From Maridesulfovibrio sp. (GTDB lineage: Bacteria; Desulfobacterota; Desulfovibrionia; Desulfovibrionales; Desulfovibrionaceae), in assembly GCF_963676065.1 (NCBI RefSeq), contig NZ_OY780933.1, forward strand, positions 3,986,501 through 4,050,500: DNA of 64,000 nt, written 5' to 3'. Under the pieces are notes generated by a model. That model searched no databases, had not been told where the DNA came from, and saw nothing but the letters and a program-made list of their open reading frames with translations. The position numbers were made by a program, and so were the translations under genes. Shown piece after piece: positions 34,203 to 42,239 of the stretch. Numbering within the stretch: the stretch's first letter is position 1; every line of letters starts with the position of its first letter.

Positions 34203-37200
34203 CTACGCCTCAGCCTCACCGCCGCCGATTTTCTCCATCTTGATGAAGAACATAAGCAGGGCCGGAATCATGAACACGGTAAATACCGTGGACAAGGCCA
34301 GACCGCCGAGCACAACCGCTCCAAGACCTCGGTAAAGTTCGGAACCGGGACCGGGCGCAATCGCCAGCGGAAGCATACCGAAAATGGATGTTGTGGCCGA
34401 CATATAGATCGGGCGCAACCTTGAACGGGTCGCTTCCAAAACGGCTTCACGGTGTTCCACACCTTCGTTACGCACGTTATTCAAGGATTGGTGAACGATC
34501 AAAATCGCGTTGTTAACAACAACACCGATCAGGATAACAAAGCCGAGCATGGTCAAAACATCCAGCGGCTGCGGAGCGATAAAGAGGTTTTCCAGCTTCA
34601 GTCCGAGGAACCCGCCTGCACCTGCGAGAGGCACGGTCAGCAGAATGATGAACGGATAAATAAAGTTACCGAACAGAGCCGCCATAAGCAGATAGGTGAT
34701 GACCACCGCCAGCATGAAGTTCCACTGCATGGCCTCACGGGTCTGGGTCAGCTTATCAGCAGCACCGGACATACGCACATTAACTCCGTCCATAAGGCCC
34801 ATCTCTTTGACTTTGGGGATGAGCTGGGTCTGGATAATATCCATAGCCTGCTCCAAAGGCATGGTCTTAGGCGGAGTGATCTGCAAGGTAACGGTCCTCT
34901 GCCGCTCAAGATGACGAATCTGGGTAATGCCGTAGGTTCTTTCCAGATGGGAAAGAGACGAAACCGGGACTGCCCATCCCTGTGGTGTAGCCACCAGAGA
35001 TTCATAGAGAGCTTCCGGAGTATCAACCTGTTTCTCCGAAGCCATCAGGTTCAAATCGATTTTCTTTTTACCGTCTTCCTTGAAATCACCGATGTTACGA
35101 CCATCCATGAGTACATCAAGGGCCTCGCCCAGTTCCTCACTGGACATACCGGCGGCACGCAGGCGGTCACGGTCCGGCACGATGCGGACTTCAGGATAAA
35201 GCATCTCAAGGGAAGGAATTGGCCGGACCTGAGCGTTCGGCATTACCTGTTTGGCCATGCCGAACATTGTACCGGCAGCAGCCATGAGTTTAGGTAATTG
35301 CGGACCGCTGAAATCAACAGCGACCATGCGCCCTTTACCTAGTCCAGTTTCAAAGATGGACGCCTGAATACTGACCCCGAACATACCGGGAATAGAATTC
35401 ATTATCCGGTTGAACAGCGGAATCAGCGCGGCAGGACGCTCTTCATCTCCGGAGATGGCACCGAAGAGATTGATGTCCGGCGCGGAAACGTAGAAAAGCT
35501 GTTCTACTGACGGCAGTCCGTCTTTCTCTTTATGCATATGCGGCTCTGTTTGAGCAGCGATATACTGCCCGATAGAATCACGCTCTTCAAAAGAAAGGCC
35601 CGGCGGCGGAATAAGAATTGAGAGAATAAGGTTTCTATTACCCTGCGGCAGATATTCCATCTTCGGGAAAAATGAAACAACCAGCAAAATGGAGGCTGCA
35701 ACAAGTATTGCAACAGTAGTTAATCTGCTTACCCAGTTGCGAATTGCAAGATCCAGCAGACCCATAATCCAGTCGGAACTTTTGGTGCCCATCGCAGTAA
35801 GTATATTCTTCTTGACCTTCTTTTTTCTCTTGGAAATAGAGTAAAACTGATTGGCCAGCATGGGGATTACCAAGATGGAGACAAACATGGACAGGGAGAT
35901 AGCGCAGGTTACCGCGATAGCGATATCCTTAAACAACTGCCCTGCTTCCTCTTCGATAAAAACAACCGGCAGGAAGACCGCGACAGTTGTGAGTGTTGAG
36001 GCAAGTACCGCTCCCCAGACCTCGCTGGCGCCATCGTAGGCCGCCCGATAAGGAGATTTCCCCATACCGCGGTGTCGGTCGATATTTTCAAGAACAACAA
36101 TGGCGTTATCCACCAGCATCCCGACCGCAAATGATATCCCGGACATACTTACAATGTTCAGGGTTCGGCCCATACCTCCGAAAACAATAAATGAACCGAT
36201 TACAGAGATAGGAATCGCGATGGCTACAATAATCGTGGCGGAAAAAGACTGCAGGAAAATCAGCAGCACAATAACCGCCAGCACACCACCGATGATAATA
36301 TTCTGCTTAACCAGATCAATAGCGCCGTTGATGTACGGGGCCTGATCGTAAACCCAGTCCAGGAAGATGCCGTTGTCGGCCAGAATTCCTGCATTAAGAT
36401 CTTCTACGACCTTGCGCACATTCTTCGTTACTTCCAGCACGTTGGAACCGGGCTCGGGCTTAATACCGATAGCCATACCGGGGATACCGTTATGGAGCAT
36501 GGCAACTGTCTGCTTTTTGAAGCCGGGCACAACTTTACCGACGTCGCCGAGGGTGACCCTCTGCTGACCGGAAGATGTGATGACCACATTCTCGATATCT
36601 TCGGGAGTTTTGAATTCACCGGTAGTACGAATGCGGTAATCACGACGTCCGACGCCGAGGTTACCGGCTGAAACGTTTGCATTCTCGCTTTGCAGTACTT
36701 TGGTGATCTTATCGATTGTCAAGTTATAAGCCGCCAGCTTTTCCGGGGCGACGATAACGTGCATCTCATTTTCAGTACCACCGCCGACGAAGAGGTCCGC
36801 AACACCGTTAACGCGCTCAAGATACTGCCGCACGTCATTTTCAAAATAGGTGGCGAATTCATTAATATGCTTTTTATTGTCAGGAAGAGTCCGCAGAATC
36901 ATCCAGATTACCGGGGAGGCAGAAGCACCGGTTGCAGAAATTACAGGACGATCGGCATCCGCAGGATATTTTCTGACTTCGTTCAATTTATTAGAAACCC
37001 TGAGCAGGGCATCATCAATATTTGTACCTATTTTGAAACGAAGAGCAACACGACCGAAACTGTCAAAGCATTCGGACTCCATTTCCGTAAGTCCGGTGAC
37101 ACCCTTGAGCACTTTTTCCTGCTCTTCAATGATGTCACGCTCAATTTCATAGGGAGTCGCTCCACTCCAATTTGTTTCAACTGTAATTTCCGGTTCTGTT

Positions 37201-37319
37201 ACGGATGGTGACAGCTGATACGGCAACCCCGTAAGTGCCAGTCCGCCGAAAAGAACCAGCATAATGACACCAACCAGTACAGAAACAGGCTTTTCAATTG
37301 AAAATTTTACAAAATCCAT
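34203..37319 (-). CDS. RND efflux pump inner-membrane transporter (HAE1/AcrB-like)
   Basis: 1038 aa, the typical length. The first helix (VSVLVGVIMLVLFGG) is followed by two large periplasmic loops and two membrane bundles. VGMLVDNAIVVLENIDRHR in helix 4 carries the Asp proton-relay residues of the hydrophobe/amphiphile efflux class, and ILIGVVVNNAILIV is the matching stretch in the second half. It exports drugs or amphiphiles using proton force. The adaptor gene lies 21 bp upstream; an outer-membrane channel gene is not in the window. Confidence 0.93.
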   Translation of the reverse strand: MDFVKFSIEKPVSVLVGVIMLVLFGGLALTGLPYQLSPSVTEPEITVETNWSGATPYEIERDIIEEQEKVLKGVTGLTEMESECFDSFGRVALRFKIGTNIDDALLRVSNKLNEVRKYPADADRPVISATGASASPVIWMILRTLPDNKKHINEFATYFENDVRQYLERVNGVADLFVGGGTENEMHVIVAPEKLAAYNLTIDKITKVLQSENANVSAGNLGVGRRDYRIRTTGEFKTPEDIENVVITSSGQQRVTLGDVGKVVPGFKKQTVAMLHNGIPGMAIGIKPEPGSNVLEVTKNVRKVVEDLNAGILADNGIFLDWVYDQAPYINGAIDLVKQNIIIGGVLAVIVLLIFLQSFSATIIVAIAIPISVIGSFIVFGGMGRTLNIVSMSGISFAVGMLVDNAIVVLENIDRHRGMGKSPYRAAYDGASEVWGAVLASTLTTVAVFLPVVFIEEEAGQLFKDIAIAVTCAISLSMFVSILVIPMLANQFYSISKRKKKVKKNILTAMGTKSSDWIMGLLDLAIRNWVSRLTTVAILVAASILLVVSFFPKMEYLPQGNRNLILSILIPPPGLSFEERDSIGQYIAAQTEPHMHKEKDGLPSVEQLFYVSAPDINLFGAISGDEERPAALIPLFNRIMNSIPGMFGVSIQASIFETGLGKGRMVAVDFSGPQLPKLMAAAGTMFGMAKQVMPNAQVRPIPSLEMLYPEVRIVPDRDRLRAAGMSSEELGEALDVLMDGRNIGDFKEDGKKKIDLNLMASEKQVDTPEALYESLVATPQGWAVPVSSLSHLERTYGITQIRHLERQRTVTLQITPPKTMPLEQAMDIIQTQLIPKVKEMGLMDGVNVRMSGAADKLTQTREAMQWNFMLAVVITYLLMAALFGNFIYPFIILLTVPLAGAGGFLGLKLENLFIAPQPLDVLTMLGFVILIGVVVNNAILIVHQSLNNVRNEGVEHREAVLEATRSRLRPIYMSATTSIFGMLPLAIAPGPGSELYRGLGAVVLGGLALSTVFTVFMIPALLMFFIKMEKIGGGEAEA

Positions 37320-37340
37320 AAATTACTCCGGCCCGCCGGG

Positions 37341-38396
37341 CTATTTATTATCAATGATTACGGGCTGTCCGGGTCTTAATCTTTCGTTACCTTTGGTAAC
37401 GATATCCATTCCGGCCTTAAGTCCCTGACCGCGAACACCGGCATTCATACCTTTAAAGCCGACGACCTTTACCGGGAAAGGCTGTGCTTTACCATCGATA
37501 ACACCGATGACCATGGTAGTGCCGCGCAGGGTTATGACTGCGTCACGAGGGACCACAACAGTATCGCTCGCAAGTCCGTTAGGCAGGGAAACGCGAGCTT
37601 CCATACCCTGCTGGAAACCGTTATTGCTGATGATTCTGATCTTAACGGGGAAGGTTCGACTGGCTACGTCACCACGCGGAATAACGGCAAAGACTTCGCC
37701 CTTATATTCCTTGCCGCCTGCAGTAATCCCGACTTCAAGTCCGGGCTTTACTACCTGAGCAACATCCTGCGGAACGTTAACAACCACATCGTAACTTGTA
37801 TTCATGCCCAGCTTTACAACATCGTCCCCGACTGAAAGCCATTCACCCAGATAAACTGAACGCTTGAGTACAATACCGGTAAAAGGGGCTCGTATGGTCT
37901 TCTTTTCCATTTGGAGCTGCAGGCGGCGTAATTTAGCCTGCGAAGAAGCGAGTTCACTTTCCATGGCGATAGCTTTGAACCGCTTGGAGTCGTATTCGCC
38001 CTCATGGACAGAACCGCTTTTAAAAAGCTGGGTTATGCGCTGATCATTACGTTTGGCAAGATCATAATTGGCCTTAGCCTCAGCATAAGCAGACTTGGCG
38101 GCACGAATTTCAGTACTCAAAAGGTCGGAACTGAGCTGGATCAGAACATCGCCCTTTTTGACAACATCGCCTTCTTCAACCCTGACTCTTACAATCTTAC
38201 CGCTCACTTCGGATGCAACATCTGAAGTTTCGGAAAAATAGACTGTACCGATATAAGAAGATTCGGGGGCTACCTGTCCGGCAAAAGACTTAGATGTTGC
38301 CACGTGTGCCGGAGGCATTGCAGGCGCCTTCTGTTCAGCTGCGAACACAGGGCAGGCAGAAATTATAAAAATCAAAAAAAATATTATTTTTTGCAT
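37341..38396 (-). CDS. RND periplasmic adaptor (membrane fusion protein)
   Basis: 351 aa with an N-terminal signal peptide (MQKIIFFLIFIISACPVFA; a lipobox is not convincing). The order is half-lipoyl motif (VRVEEGDVVKKGDVLIQL), alpha-helical hairpin (about 90-150), second lipoyl half (IRAPFTGIVLKRSVYLGEW) and beta-barrel (VRGQGLKAGMDIVTKGNERL at the end). It bridges the RND pump to an outer-membrane channel. First gene of a two-gene unit. Confidence 0.92.
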   Translation of the reverse strand: MQKIIFFLIFIISACPVFAAEQKAPAMPPAHVATSKSFAGQVAPESSYIGTVYFSETSDVASEVSGKIVRVRVEEGDVVKKGDVLIQLSSDLLSTEIRAAKSAYAEAKANYDLAKRNDQRITQLFKSGSVHEGEYDSKRFKAIAMESELASSQAKLRRLQLQMEKKTIRAPFTGIVLKRSVYLGEWLSVGDDVVKLGMNTSYDVVVNVPQDVAQVVKPGLEVGITAGGKEYKGEVFAVIPRGDVASRTFPVKIRIISNNGFQQGMEARVSLPNGLASDTVVVPRDAVITLRGTTMVIGVIDGKAQPFPVKVVGFKGMNAGVRGQGLKAGMDIVTKGNERLRPGQPVIIDNK

Positions 38397-38618
38397 AGAA
38401 CGTCTCCGATATGTATTATAACGTTGTTTTCAACGGGCTCACTTTACGTAAGATATTACTATAGTCAACAGGGAACATAATTACGCTCAAAGTAACCACT
38501 CACCTCTACGATTATACATTTAAAATTATGATCAGAACTCAGGCTTGACAAATTATAATATACCTATCCTGGAACAATCGTGCACATTGAACCTGTACAT
38601 AAAACCCCCAGTTAAAAA

Positions 38619-38951
38619 ATGAACAACTTACTTATAATACTTTCATTTATTGCGGTAATTTTCACTGCCTCTCCGTCCGAGGCTCTGACAATACAGAACA
38701 CCTGCAAATATCCTGTCGCCGGGTCAGTCACAATCGCGGACAGCATGGTCAGCGTGGCCCAATTCAGGTTGATTCCCGGAGAGAAAAAAAAATTTCTTGG
38801 AGGATTCGAAAAGATGAAACTGATCATACGAACCATCCCGGATGTCTACAACCTCGAAAAATTAAAGATTACATCGACTGAAATAGACAGCCCGAACAAT
38901 CTGATCATGCTGAAACAATCGCCGGATGGCATCAGATATAAGGTTGAATAA
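38619..38951 (+). CDS. Small exported protein of unknown function, 110 aa
   Basis: A signal peptide is clear (NLLIILSFIAVIFTASPSEA, cleavage after SEA), leaving a mature protein of about 88 residues. It is rich in beta-like stretches (YPVAGSVTIADSMVSVAQFR; KMKLIIRTIPDVY) and has one Cys. No family recognised. It stands alone between the divergent RND operon and the convergent icd gene. It probably resides in the periplasm. Confidence 0.7.
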   Translation: MNNLLIILSFIAVIFTASPSEALTIQNTCKYPVAGSVTIADSMVSVAQFRLIPGEKKKFLGGFEKMKLIIRTIPDVYNLEKLKITSTEIDSPNNLIMLKQSPDGIRYKVE

Positions 38952-38971
38952 TTTTTATTTTCCCTGATTTT

Positions 38972-39010
38972 CAAAAAAAAGCCCTCCCTGTAAATATACA
39001 GGGAGGGCTT
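38972..39010 (-). terminator. Terminator of icd
   Basis: AAGCCCTCCCTGTA pairs perfectly with TACAGGGAGGGCTT (38979-39010, 4-nt loop). On the minus strand the stem is followed by a run of T residues (to 38972). Confidence 0.92.
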
Positions 39011-39056
39011 ATACTTTCAGTCTCAGAAATTACTGAGTAAATCCTTTCAGGTTCTA

Positions 39057-40202
39057 CTACAGATTTGCGAGAATAATCTCACCGAATTCCTTACAACCGA
39101 CCTGCTCGGCACCGCTGATCTGACTTGCGAGATCAACAGTAACTCTTTTGGCGGCGAGTGCTTTCTCAACAGCATTCTTGATCAGATCTGCTGCTTCGCC
39201 CATGCCGTTATTTTCCAGCAGCATAGCACCGGAAAGAAGAATGCTTCCGGGGTTTGCGAGATCTTTACCGGCGATGGTAGGTGCGGTACCATGAGTTGCT
39301 TCATAGATAGCAAGTTTATCACCCATGTTTACGCCCGGAGCGAGACCGAGTCCGCCAACCTGTGCGGCCAGAGCATCGGAAAGATAGTCTCCGTTAAGGT
39401 TGGTGGTAGCGACAACGCTGTACTGCTCAGGACGCATCAGAAGTTCCTGAAACATAGCGTCGGCAATGCGGTCGTTGATTACAACTTTGCCTGCTGCGTC
39501 TTCGCCTTCTTTGACAACTTTTCCGGCATAATCTTCTTCTGCAAGATCATAGCCCCACTGGCGGAAACCGCCTTCGGTAAATTTCATGATATTGCCTTTA
39601 TGAACCAGAGTTACGGATTCGCGGTTCTGGTCAATGGCGTAATCAATTGCGCGGCGAACAAGACGTTTGGAACCTGCAGGTGTGATGGGTTTGATGCCGA
39701 TGCCGGCAGTAGGATCGATTTTGGCACCCATAGTATTAACCAAAAAGTCGATTACTTTTTTGGCTTCGGGAGAATCGGAGCTCCATTCGATTCCGGCATA
39801 AACGTCCTCGGTGTTTTCGCGAAAAACAACAATGTCCACCTTTTCGGGGCTCTTTACCGGGGATTCAATACCTTCGAAATAACGAATAGGACGGATACAG
39901 GCGTAGAGATCAAAGACCTGTCTCAGAGTAACGTTGAGGGAACGGATGCCCTTACCTACGGGAGTCTGCAGAGGGCCCTTGATAGCCAGTTCAGCCTTGG
40001 CAAGGGTGTCGAGGGTTTCCTGCGGCAGATATTCACCGGTAGCTTTATAAGCTTTTTCCCCGGCAAGAAGTTCAACCCACTCGATTTTTTTATCACCGCT
40101 GTATGCTTTTTCAAGCGCGGCATCGATAACGGGACGGGCTGCACCCCAAACTTCTGGACCAATTCCGTCGCCTTCGATAAAATATACTGTTTTTGTAGAC
40201 AA
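39057..40202 (-). CDS. icd: Isocitrate dehydrogenase, homodimeric E. coli-like type
   Basis: 381 aa. I choose the TTG at 40202, six bases after AAGGAG, giving MSTKTVYFIEGDGIGPEVW; a GTG at 40226 would place the ribosome binding site inside the gene. Motifs: IKGPLQTPVGKGIRSLNVTLR (substrate Ser and Arg), DIVVFRENTEDVYAGIEW, KITPAG-like IKPITPAG, VHKGNIMKFTEG and NLNGDYLSDALAAQ. It oxidises isocitrate to 2-oxoglutarate. At the coenzyme-specificity loop it reads HGTAPTIAG, whereas E. coli NADP enzyme has Lys-Tyr in place of Thr-Ile, so NADP preference is not certain. Confidence 0.93.
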   Translation of the reverse strand: MSTKTVYFIEGDGIGPEVWGAARPVIDAALEKAYSGDKKIEWVELLAGEKAYKATGEYLPQETLDTLAKAELAIKGPLQTPVGKGIRSLNVTLRQVFDLYACIRPIRYFEGIESPVKSPEKVDIVVFRENTEDVYAGIEWSSDSPEAKKVIDFLVNTMGAKIDPTAGIGIKPITPAGSKRLVRRAIDYAIDQNRESVTLVHKGNIMKFTEGGFRQWGYDLAEEDYAGKVVKEGEDAAGKVVINDRIADAMFQELLMRPEQYSVVATTNLNGDYLSDALAAQVGGLGLAPGVNMGDKLAIYEATHGTAPTIAGKDLANPGSILLSGAMLLENNGMGEAADLIKNAVEKALAAKRVTVDLASQISGAEQVGCKEFGEIILANL

Positions 40203-40611
40203 AAGGAGCTCCTTTGTTGCTTGCACAGCTCCGGATCCTTAGGGCTGCGCAGTGGATGGATACCTGTGTATTAAAGAAAAACAACAAGTATTGCCGGACG
40301 GCGTTTCGAGTCATTTATTAAACTGAAAAGAGGAACCGGATGGATTCCGTCCGCAGACTGGACAAACGGCAGGATTGTATCTGCATAATCGATTTCAGAG
40401 CGCATATTTAAGTCATTCTTCCAAAAAAGTAAAGAACCACCCTATTGGAACACCATCAAAATACATAGTTCTCAAAAAAATTAAATCGGAACAACTTTAA
40501 TCCAAACATCGCGCTGTAGACAGTACAAAATTCTTTTTTAATAAAAGCGAAAAGGGAGATCCGCCGTAACGGACCTCCCTTTCTGAGCTATATGATACCC
40601 ATCTGTGATTA
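40203..40611. other. Intergenic region between flagellin and icd, 409 bp
   Basis: It holds the flagellin terminator (40551-40582) and, at the icd ribosome binding site, the palindrome AAAGGAGCTCCTTT (40202-40215). The icd promoter must lie here on the minus strand, but no convincing box pair is visible. I see no further gene. Confidence 0.5.
40551..40582 (-). terminator. Flagellin gene terminator
   Basis: AAAGGGAG and CTCCCTTT pair, with an inner TCCG/GGA extension. On the minus strand the stem is followed by a T-rich stretch. Confidence 0.75.
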
Positions 40612-41496
40612 TTAGCCACCGATGAGCTGCATGGCCATCCTGGGCATACCGTTTGCCTGGGAAAGCATGGCTACTGCGGACTGGGTAAGGATCTGGTTCC
40701 TAGTGAACTCAGTCATTTCAGTCGCTACGTCCACATCGGAAATTCTGGATTCCGAAGCCTGAACGTTTTCAGCCTGAATAGAGAGGTTGGTAATGGTGTT
40801 TTCCAGTCTATTCTGGAGAGCACCGAGATTTGCGCGGATCTTATCCTTGGAGATAATAGCATTATTCAGCCTATCCAAAGACTTCTGCGCCAACTCCTGT
40901 GTAGAGATGGAGTTATTCGCTCCCATACCGACACCGAGAGCTGAAGCTGTGGAGGTATCGATTGAGACGTAGTAGTAGTCCTCTGCACAATCGTTACCGG
41001 TACCGAAGTGGACCTTTACAGGACCGTTGGACTTAAGACCGGAACCGTCATGAGCGCTTACCTCACCGGACATATTACCGTTAAGCAGGTGAATTCCGTT
41101 GAAGTCGGTAGCATTGGCGATACGGGTAATTTCCGAAGCCATTGCCTGATATTCAGAGTCAATAATCAAGCGCTGGTCAGAGTTATAGGTACCGGTTGCT
41201 GCCTGAGTGGCAAGTTCCTTCATACGGATGAGCTTTTCATCGATAACACCGAGTGCTCCATCAGCAGTCTGGATCATGGAGATGGCGTCGTTTGCGTTAC
41301 GGATACCCTGGTTCAGAGACTTAATATCTGAACGCATAAGTTCGCGAATTGCCAGACCGGCAGCATCGTCAGCAGCGGTTCCAACACGAAGCCCTGAAGA
41401 CAGACGACGGGTTGAAACACCGAGGTTACCATACGATTCTGCCAAGTTACGGTTGGCATTCATGGCCATCAAGTTATGATTAATTACGAGCGACAT
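40612..41496 (-). CDS. fliC: Flagellin
   Basis: 294 aa with both conserved flagellin ends. The N-terminal D0/D1 helices read INHNLMAMNANRNLAESYG and STRRLSSGLRVGTAADDAAG. The C-terminal part reads NLSIQAENVQASESRISDVD and ends in MLSQANGMPRMAMQLIGG. The central region (about 140-195) is short and variable, so it is a compact flagellin. It is exported by the flagellar type III apparatus and forms the filament. GGAGG lies just before the ATG and overlaps a CsrA-type GGA. No chaperone or cap gene is adjacent. Confidence 0.97.
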   Translation of the reverse strand: MSLVINHNLMAMNANRNLAESYGNLGVSTRRLSSGLRVGTAADDAAGLAIRELMRSDIKSLNQGIRNANDAISMIQTADGALGVIDEKLIRMKELATQAATGTYNSDQRLIIDSEYQAMASEITRIANATDFNGIHLLNGNMSGEVSAHDGSGLKSNGPVKVHFGTGNDCAEDYYYVSIDTSTASALGVGMGANNSISTQELAQKSLDRLNNAIISKDKIRANLGALQNRLENTITNLSIQAENVQASESRISDVDVATEMTEFTRNQILTQSAVAMLSQANGMPRMAMQLIGG

Positions 41497-41532
41497 AATA
41501 ATTCCTCCTTGAATTACTTATAAAATTCGCCT

Positions 41533-41550
41533 GAGTGGGTCCTTCCACTC
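41533..41550 (-). promoter_or_regulatory. CsrA-type hairpin in the flagellin leader
   Basis: On the minus strand GAGTGG-AAGGAC-CCACTC forms a perfect 6-bp stem with the GGA motif in a hexaloop, the preferred CsrA binding form. It is 37 nt upstream of the start codon, and a second GGA lies in the ribosome binding site (AAGGAGGA). The pair resembles the CsrA-controlled flagellin leader of Bacillus. Confidence 0.6.
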
Positions 41551-41599
41551 TTAGCTTTTACTGGTTTACTTTATTTAATAATCCGCTTAAACTTTTAAG

Positions 41600-41998
41600 C
41601 CATAAGAGACCCTCCGGAACAGTTCGACTTCCAGCTATCAGCCGGTCAACCCGGATAACTACCGATACTTGTTTGAGCATCATGGGCATTACCTGTGTTA
41701 CACTCCGACAGGTATCCGCTCGTCTTTACTAAGACGCGGAACCATGTGGAATCCACGACTCTGGTACAGGCACGGCCATGCGGTAGCGATTCTCACATGT
41801 CCCATAAGGGAAATTTCTCTGCGCAGGATATTTGCACACTACCAACCTCCGAGAACCACAATCGGCCAAATGCCTTGTTATGCTCATGTAAATATCAGCC
41901 TATTTTCCGAATATCCCCCCTGCCAAGTTATTAAAGGTTTGCTCTGCACGAAGGTTTGCAATGGGTATGCCTATAGCTAGGCGAATCTTTATTTTTAT
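41600..41998. ncRNA. Structured, gene-free region upstream of flagellin; leader or unassigned RNA
   Basis: This stretch is less AT-rich than normal gaps and dense in inverted repeats: TACCTGT/ACAGGTA (41690-41714), TCCG..CGTCTT/AAGACGCGGA (41715-41740), CATGTG.AATC/GATT..CACATG (41743-41799) and TCCC/GGGA (41800-41811). At 41969-41982 GCCTA/TAGGC followed by a T-rich run looks like a plus-strand terminator. It may be the long flagellin leader (minus) or a separate RNA (plus). It does not match the tmRNA, RNase P, SRP, 6S or riboswitch consensus patterns that I know. The short reading frames in it look accidental. Confidence 0.35.
41957..41972 (-). promoter_or_regulatory. Sigma-54-like promoter directed at flagellin
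   Basis: On the minus strand AGGCATA-CCCA-TTGCA has GG and GC exactly 10 bp apart and agrees with most of TGGCACG-N4-TTGCA. Transcription from it would start near 41945, giving a flagellin leader of about 450 nt. Confidence 0.5.
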
Positions 41999-42091
41999 AA
42001 AAAAGACACGCACAACACGTTGTTTATAAAGAATTTTTGGAAAAAATGATTTCTTGATGCAGACGAAGAAAAGCAACAGAAAAAAAGCAGA

Positions 42092-42130
42092 GGGAAAGAT
42101 CTGCCCCATGGGGAGGGGAAAATCTTTCCC
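42092..42130. repeat. Nested inverted repeat upstream of the PAS kinase gene
   Basis: GGGAAAGAT (42092-42100) pairs with ATCTTTCCC (42122-42130), and the palindrome CCCCATGGGG lies inside at 42104-42113. On the minus strand it is followed a few bases later by a T-run, so it could also stop antisense transcription. Confidence 0.55.
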
Positions 42131-42239
42131 AATAAAGCGGGCGGGAAAATGTTTACAGGATCATCTTTCGTATATATGACCCGAAAAAAGCTTATGCAGA
42201 AATAAAAAACAGCACGCCACCGTGCGAATTATATTATCC

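Noticed and set aside
39291..40274. 327-codon frame antisense to icd
   Set aside because: Opposite a full-length isocitrate dehydrogenase gene with all motifs; no own family match and no ribosome binding site.
41560..41620. Sigma-28 flagellin promoter close to the gene
   Set aside because: TAAA-like and GCCGATAA-like boxes at proper spacing were not found on the minus strand; the sigma-54-like site fits better.
41900..41960. Stretch GTGCAGAGCAAACC on the minus strand resembling part of the c-di-GMP-I riboswitch
   Set aside because: The second conserved block (GACGCAAAGCC-like) and the tetraloop/receptor parts are absent, and the predicted sigma-54 start lies inside it.
41535..41980. Three short overlapping plus-strand reading frames (up to 103 codons) upstream of flagellin
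   Set aside because: They overlap each other in different frames, lack ribosome binding sites and run through hairpins; their residue make-up is not protein-like.
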